From Chitinophagaceae bacterium (GTDB lineage Bacteria > Bacteroidota > Bacteroidia > Chitinophagales > Chitinophagaceae), in the NCBI GenBank assembly GCA_003456175.1, contig DMPB01000126.1:17575-43222 (forward strand): 25,648 bases of DNA, given 5' to 3'. A program made the position numbers and the translations under genes. Below are positions 21,194 to 25,648 of the stretch, one piece after another (within the stretch, counting starts at the first letter, position 1; the number at the start of each line of letters is the position of its first letter). Below the pieces are notes generated by a model. That model was not told the DNA's origin. It did no database searches and saw only the letters and a program-made list of their open reading frames with translations.

Positions 21194-23695
21194 ATGAGCT
21201 TACGGATTTTTATAACCTTTTGGATCATACTGCTTACAAGTGTTGTTACTAATGCCCAATTGCGTATTAGTGGAATTGTAAAAGATAAGCAAAGTGATGA
21301 ACCAATACCTTTTGCAGCAGCTCGGTTTAAAGTTGCTGGCTTTGGTACGTTAACTGATAGTGCCGGTAGGTTTTCATTTACCGTAAGGCAAATACCACTC
21401 AACGATACATTACTAATAGAAAGTGTAGGGTACTTGGTAACCGCTATACCCACAGCACGTTTAAAAGATTCGTTGCAGTTAACCATAGCATTGGTAGTAA
21501 TGCCCGCAGAACGTAGCCGTGAGGCAGTAGTGAAAACGAAATACAATCGGGCTTTGTGGTTTTGGCGAAAAATTCAGAGCAAAAAACCGCAGAACGATCG
21601 TAGCCGTTACGATAATTTCAGTTACGAAGTGTACAATAAGCTAGAGCTTGATTTGAACAATGTGAACAAAGAGAAACTGGGGCAGAACAAGCTACTAAAG
21701 CCGCTTAATTTTGTGCTTGAGTATGTAGATAGCACTAGCGATACAAAGCCATATTTGCCAGTATATCTTACAGAAACTATCAGCGATTATTACTATCAGC
21801 GTAACCCACGACGAACGAGAGAAGTAATTAAAGCCACTAAAACCAATGGGCTCGATAATGAAAGTATTGTAAAGCAGTTGGGTGGTACTTATCAGAATAT
21901 CAATATTTACAGTAATGTTATTCCTGTATTCGATAGGGCATTTATTAGTCCGCTCCATAACAATGCCGATAACTACTATAATTTCAAATTACTCGATACG
22001 CAGTATTTAGGTGGTAAGCGTTTAGTGCATTTGCGTTTTACACCAAAATACAAAGGGCAAGATGTATTTGAAGGCGATTGTTGGGTACACGATACCACTT
22101 TTGCAATTCAAAAGGTTACGCTAAGGCCGGCAAGCGAGGCCAATATTAATTTTATAACAGGCTTAAGTATTATTCAAGAATACAAGCTTATTAACGATAC
22201 TACTTGGTTTTTGTATAAAGATCGTTTTGTGGCCGATTTATACCCTGTTGGCTCTAATCGCTTGGGTTTTAAAGGGCGTAAAACAAGTACCTACAAAAAC
22301 GTTATTGTTAACAACGAATCGGTAGAAAAAGAATTACATAAAAGCAAGCTGGCAGAAGATATTGTGCTCTTGGCACAGCCCGATGCTACGCCCGATAGTT
22401 TTTGGTTGAGTAACCGCCACGAGCAACTGAATAAAGATGAACAAACCGTGTACAAAGTGCTCGACACACTCATGAAAAACCCAACGTATGTACGTTATCG
22501 TAACACCCTCAACTTTTTAACTACTGGCACAAAAGATATTGGTAACATTCGTATTGGCCCGTGGTGGTATTGGGTAAGTGGTAACCTTTGGGAAGGCTTG
22601 CGTACCCGTTTTGACATTAGCAGCAATTTTGGTTTTAGCAACAAATGGCAGTACAGTGGTTACCTTGCGTATGGGTTTAAAGATCAAGAGTTAAAAGGCA
22701 AGGCCGAATTACGGTATCAAATTAGTCGCCAACCTTGGAGTTATGTTTCGGCTAGCTACCGCAAAGACATAGACAATGGCCAAATGTATTACGACCAAAT
22801 TGGCACCGATAACATTTTTGCAACAGCATTCCGCAGGCCTAATATTCCGTTGAAATTTCAAATGGTAACTGAGGAACAGCTAGAGTATTACACCGAAAGT
22901 AACATAGGTATTGGTGTGGGTGTGAAAGCGATGCACCGCCAGTATCGGCCGTTACAAAATCTTCCGGGGCCTGAGTTTTTCCCAACAAAAAATGGTGGTA
23001 CCCCACTCAGCGATTTTACAACCACGCTACGCCTCCGATTTGCATGGCTCGAACGTACTTTCGAAGATAATTTTTACAGAACCAGTTTGGGTAGCGATTT
23101 GCCGATTGTAGATATAAAATTGACCAAAGGCTATGCAGGTGTTAACGGCAGCAGCTACAATTATGAAAAAATTGAAGCTACGGTAAGCGACTATTTTAAA
23201 ATTGCACCCTATGGCAGTATTTATTTCAACGTGTTTGCCGGAAGGGTAAATGGCACACTTCCATTTCAGCTACTTGAAGTATTACCTGGCAACGAAATGT
23301 ATTATTACAACCGTTATGCCTTTAACCTTATGAATAGGTTCGAATATTTAACAGATAGGTATGCAGGTTTTAATGTAGAGCACAATATCGGTAATGGTTT
23401 ATTTAGATTTATTCCACTTACGCGTAAGTTAAAATTCCGGCAGTTCTATACTTTAAAAGGTATTATTGGCAACCTCAGTCCCGAAAATCAAGCATTGAAT
23501 TTTGTAGGCAACCATCCGTTTAAAACGTTGAACAACGAGTGGTATGCCGAAGTAGGTACAGGTGTAGATAATATTTTCAAGTTTTTTAGAATCGATGCTG
23601 TTTGGCGAGTAGCACAGCCTACCACCAACTTCAATCCCAACGTGCCTAACCGTAGTAGCTTTGGTTTATTCGGTAGTTTTAGAGTATCGTTTTAA
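21194..23695 (+). CDS. DUF5686 family outer-membrane protein with carboxypeptidase-regulatory-like domain
   Basis: An 833-residue exported protein. Residues 1-21 are a signal peptide (MSLRIFITFWIILLTSVVTNA). Residues about 24-105 form a carboxypeptidase-regulatory-like (CarboxypepD_reg) beta-sandwich (ISGIVKDKQSDEPIPFAAAR, GTLTDSAGRFSFTV). The rest matches DUF5686, with VVKTKYNRALWFWRKIQSKK, YLTETISDYYYQRNPRRTRE and a C-terminal half of alternating aromatic strands ending in SSFGLFGSFRVSF. That pattern indicates an outer-membrane beta-barrel. Function is unknown; the architecture recalls the N-terminal part of SusC/TonB-dependent receptors but without a plug domain. An exact copy of the dispersed word encodes part of the first domain (SFTVRQ). 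Confidence 0.92.
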   Translation: MSLRIFITFWIILLTSVVTNAQLRISGIVKDKQSDEPIPFAAARFKVAGFGTLTDSAGRFSFTVRQIPLNDTLLIESVGYLVTAIPTARLKDSLQLTIALVVMPAERSREAVVKTKYNRALWFWRKIQSKKPQNDRSRYDNFSYEVYNKLELDLNNVNKEKLGQNKLLKPLNFVLEYVDSTSDTKPYLPVYLTETISDYYYQRNPRRTREVIKATKTNGLDNESIVKQLGGTYQNINIYSNVIPVFDRAFISPLHNNADNYYNFKLLDTQYLGGKRLVHLRFTPKYKGQDVFEGDCWVHDTTFAIQKVTLRPASEANINFITGLSIIQEYKLINDTTWFLYKDRFVADLYPVGSNRLGFKGRKTSTYKNVIVNNESVEKELHKSKLAEDIVLLAQPDATPDSFWLSNRHEQLNKDEQTVYKVLDTLMKNPTYVRYRNTLNFLTTGTKDIGNIRIGPWWYWVSGNLWEGLRTRFDISSNFGFSNKWQYSGYLAYGFKDQELKGKAELRYQISRQPWSYVSASYRKDIDNGQMYYDQIGTDNIFATAFRRPNIPLKFQMVTEEQLEYYTESNIGIGVGVKAMHRQYRPLQNLPGPEFFPTKNGGTPLSDFTTTLRLRFAWLERTFEDNFYRTSLGSDLPIVDIKLTKGYAGVNGSSYNYEKIEATVSDYFKIAPYGSIYFNVFAGRVNGTLPFQLLEVLPGNEMYYYNRYAFNLMNRFEYLTDRYAGFNVEHNIGNGLFRFIPLTRKLKFRQFYTLKGIIGNLSPENQALNFVGNHPFKTLNNEWYAEVGTGVDNIFKFFRIDAVWRVAQPTTNFNPNVPNRSSFGLFGSFRVSF
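21375..21388 (-). repeat. Dispersed 14-bp word, exact copy inside the DUF5686 gene
   Basis: CATTTACCGTAAGG on the plus strand, read TCA TTT ACC GTA AGG (Ser-Phe-Thr-Val-Arg). The frame is identical to the copies at 11263 and 13776. Confidence 0.8.
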
Positions 23696-23778
23696 TACTA
23701 ATATCAATGGTAATGCGGCTTTATCAATGGCTTGGTTACATGCAACCAAAATTGTTGCTTTACAGCAAATAAATACGC

Positions 23779-24567
23779 ATGAACAATCACGAAATAGATT
23801 ACCGCATTTTAGGCGAAGAAATGCAGTACGTAGAAGTAGAACTCGACCCCAACGAAACTGCTATTGCCGAACCCGGTGCTTTTATGATGATGGACGATGG
23901 CATAGCCATGCAAACCATGTTTGGCGATGGTAGCCAACAACAAGGCGGCTTGTTAGGCAAGCTTTTCAGTGCAGGCAAGCGATTACTCGTGGGAGAAAGC
24001 TTATTCATGACGGCCTTCACCAATACGGGTATGGGCAAACGAAAAGTGAGCTTTGCCAGCCCTTACCCCGGAAAAATTATTCCGCTCGATTTGTACCGTC
24101 TTGGTGGCAAAATAATTTGTCAGAAAGATGCTTTTTTATGTGCAGCTAAGGGCGTACAAATAAGTATTGAATTTCAGCGCAAGCTCGGTACTGGCTTATT
24201 TGGTGGCGAAGGTTTTATCATGGAAAAATTAGAAGGCGATGGTATGGCATTTTTGCACGCCGGCGGCCATGTATTTGAACGCGAGTTGCAACCTGGCGAG
24301 CTCATTAAAATAGATACAGGCTGTATTGTAGGCTTTACAGCAGGTGTAGATTACGATATTCAGTTTGTAGGCGGTATTAAAAATACATTGTTTGGTGGCG
24401 AAGGTTTGTTTTTTGCCACATTACGAGGCCCTGGCCGCGTATGGATACAAAGCTTACCCATTAGCCGATTAGCTAGCCGTATTTTGGCCTACGGTGTTGG
24501 TAGCCGCCGCGAAGAGGGTAGCATCTTAGGCGGGCTCGGCAACCTGCTCGATGGCGATGGTCGTTAA
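23779..24567 (+). CDS. TIGR00266 / AIM24 family protein
   Basis: A 262-residue protein of the TIGR00266 family, which is related to mitochondrial AIM24 and has a tryptophan-RNA-binding-attenuator-like beta fold. Visible motifs are YVEVELDPNETAIAEPGAFM, a Gly-rich stretch (GSQQQGGLLGKLFSAGKRLL) and ESLFMTAFTN. Further on are FQRKLGTGLFGGEGFIMEKL, GHVFERELQPGE, the second GGEGLFFATLRGPGRVWIQS and the C-terminal GSILGGLGNLL. Function in bacteria is unknown. The gene lies 83 bp downstream of the DUF5686 gene on the same strand and is followed by a long repeat hairpin and an intrinsic terminator. Confidence 0.94.
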   Translation: MNNHEIDYRILGEEMQYVEVELDPNETAIAEPGAFMMMDDGIAMQTMFGDGSQQQGGLLGKLFSAGKRLLVGESLFMTAFTNTGMGKRKVSFASPYPGKIIPLDLYRLGGKIICQKDAFLCAAKGVQISIEFQRKLGTGLFGGEGFIMEKLEGDGMAFLHAGGHVFERELQPGELIKIDTGCIVGFTAGVDYDIQFVGGIKNTLFGGEGLFFATLRGPGRVWIQSLPISRLASRILAYGVGSRREEGSILGGLGNLLDGDGR

Positions 24568-24583
24568 ATGGTAATGTTATAGC

Positions 24584-24630
24584 ATACCTTACGGTAAATG
24601 TTGTGCGCCACAATATTTACCGTAAGGTAT
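24584..24630. repeat. Inverted pair of the 14-bp word forming a 47-nt hairpin
   Basis: Left word copy 24587-24600 is exact; right copy 24614-24627 has one end mismatch. Together with flanks they form a stem of 22 pairs: 16 Watson-Crick (24584-24599 with 24615-24630), one G-T, then TTGTG with CACAA. The loop is only CGC. It lies 16 bp past the AIM24-family stop and 7 bp before the shared terminator. No T-run follows, so it is not itself an intrinsic terminator. Confidence 0.93.
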
Positions 24631-24637
24631 AGCCATA

Positions 24638-24669
24638 AAAAAAGCCAACCGCTATCGGTTGGCTTTTTT
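24638..24669. terminator. Bidirectional intrinsic terminator between AIM24-family and glutamine synthetase genes
   Basis: Arms AAAAAAGCCAACC (24638-24650) and 24657-24669 pair perfectly (13 bp) around GCTATC. The arms carry an A-run and a T-run, so the structure works on both strands. It lies midway between two convergent genes. Confidence 0.93.
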
Positions 24670-24685
24670 AGTGTTTGTTCGGCTA

Positions 24686-25648
24686 TTATTTTAAGAATAA
24701 CATTTCGCGGTATTTAGGAAGTGTCCAAACATCGTCGCTTACCAAATGCTCTAGCTTATCTACGTGATAACGAATAATGTCAAAATACTTACCCTTTACA
24801 TCATCGCAATAAGCGGCAGCTTTAGCACGGTTATCGCTTAAGTTGTTGGCAACCTTGCGAGCCTCCACCATTGCATTCACATTTTCATATACCGCTTGAA
24901 TATGCTTGCTTACGGCAGTTAAAATAGAAAGCTGGCTGCTATAAGCACTTTCAGGCAGGCCTGCATTTTTTAAACCCTGAATATTGGTAATGAGTGTGTT
25001 CTGATATTTAATAGCTACCGGTATAATGTGATTTAGTGCTAAATCGCCCATTACACGAGCTTCTATCTGTACCTTTTTAATGTACTTTTCTAACTCAATA
25101 TCGTAACGTGCATGTAATTCGGCATGGTTATAAACACCATTGTTCTCGAACAATTGTGCTGCTTTTTCGGTAACCATTGCATCTAACGCAACCGGCGTAG
25201 TTTTTAGATTAGGTAAGCCACGGCGTTCTGCTTCTTGGTGCCACTCATCGCTGTAGCCATCGCCTTCGAACAATACCGATTTGCTATCAACAATGTATTG
25301 TTGAATGGTATGCATGATGGCGATTTCTTTTTTCTCACCCTTTTCTATCAATGCATCCACCGTTTTTTTGAATTGCTTTAAGGTTTCGGCCATAATAGTG
25401 TTCAACACCGTCATTGGGTTGGCGCAATTGGCTGTACTACCAACAGCACGGAACTCGAACTTATTGCCTGTGAATGCAAAAGGCGATGTACGGTTGCGGT
25501 CGGTATTATCGAGCATTAATTCTGGAATGCTGCGGTGTATATCGAGCTTTAAAATGGCTTCATCTTGTTCATCGAACTTATCGCCTACACGGCTTTCAAT
25601 ATCGGCAAGTACTTTGGCAAGGTACTGACCCACGAATACTGAAATAAT
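24686..25648 (-). CDS. glnN: Glutamine synthetase type III, C-terminal part (5' end outside window)
   Basis: At least 320 residues of the C-terminal half of a type III (GlnN) glutamine synthetase, which makes glutamine from glutamate, ammonia and ATP. Diagnostic sequences are DRNRTSPFAFTGNKFEFRAVGS and ANPMTVLNTIMAE (catalytic and glutamate-binding region). A long helical C-terminal region specific to type III enzymes follows (LNHIIPVAIKYQNTLITNIQG, DDVWTLPKYREMLFLK). The reading frame continues without a start to the window edge (IISVFVGQYL), so the apparent start at 25633 is an internal GTG valine codon. Full-length family members are about 700-730 residues. Confidence 0.95.
   Translation of the reverse strand: MISVFVGQYLAKVLADIESRVGDKFDEQDEAILKLDIHRSIPELMLDNTDRNRTSPFAFTGNKFEFRAVGSTANCANPMTVLNTIMAETLKQFKKTVDALIEKGEKKEIAIMHTIQQYIVDSKSVLFEGDGYSDEWHQEAERRGLPNLKTTPVALDAMVTEKAAQLFENNGVYNHAELHARYDIELEKYIKKVQIEARVMGDLALNHIIPVAIKYQNTLITNIQGLKNAGLPESAYSSQLSILTAVSKHIQAVYENVNAMVEARKVANNLSDNRAKAAAYCDDVKGKYFDIIRYHVDKLEHLVSDDVWTLPKYREMLFLK

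Noticed and set aside
1777..24630. The word as a Chi, KOPS or other polarised chromosome signal
   Set aside because: The 15 copies are balanced between strands (7 and 8), including two inverted pairs, whereas such signals are strand-biased.
1..25648. CRISPR arrays, insertion sequences, prophage or defence genes
   Set aside because: No regularly spaced direct repeats, transposase, integrase, phage or known defence-gene products were seen; all large genes are housekeeping, signalling or envelope types.

Overview
The window looks like an ordinary chromosomal segment of a Bacteroidota bacterium, most likely family Chitinophagaceae. Support comes from gene families largely confined to that phylum (DUF4290, DUF2480, GLPGLI, DUF5686 with a carboxypeptidase-regulatory-like domain, type III glutamine synthetase). 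It also comes from -7 boxes of the Bacteroidota type TAnnTTTG, weak Shine-Dalgarno signals and moderately AT-rich DNA. I see no phage, transposase, CRISPR array or recognisable defence locus.

Layout. 1-60: 5' part of a minus-strand tRNA-Asn. 139-2551: Rieske protein and HflX (overlapping genes) and an outer-membrane beta-barrel protein, all minus. 2789-5640: signalling block of two stand-alone receiver proteins (+), then a minus operon of a seven-helix membrane protein, a NarX-type histidine kinase and a LuxR-type response regulator, with each gene overlapping the next. 5924-8701: DUF4290 protein, diacylglycerol-kinase-like lipid kinase and FabH (minus). 8891-11833: GLPGLI protein and a double-PAS histidine kinase (+), convergent with a third stand-alone receiver (-). 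12227-14983: pyruvate, phosphate dikinase. 15074-19668: PlsC-like acyltransferase (-), DUF2480 protein, a secreted protein of unknown function and a short RecQ (+), then a DUF2461 protein (-). 19773-20969: only the second half of the carbamoyl-phosphate synthase large subunit. 21194-24567: DUF5686 protein and AIM24/TIGR00266 protein (+). 24686-25648: C-terminal part of a type III glutamine synthetase, running off the window.

The most unusual content is not a gene. A 14-bp word, CCTTACGGTAAATG, occurs nine times exactly and six more times with one mismatch (about one copy per 1.7 kb, both orientations), against about 0.0002 expected exact copies by chance. Ten of the fifteen copies are intergenic, one straddles the recQ stop codon and four lie inside genes. 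Two inverted pairs occur, and one forms a 22-bp-stem hairpin. The intragenic copies use a fixed reading frame in each orientation. Density, inverted pairs near terminators and frame preference resemble the DNA uptake sequences of Neisseria and Pasteurellaceae, although a REP-like element or protein-binding site would also fit. One diverged inverted pair appears to have become a promoter: its two variant bases create the -33 and -7 boxes, 19 bp apart, upstream of the DUF2461 gene.
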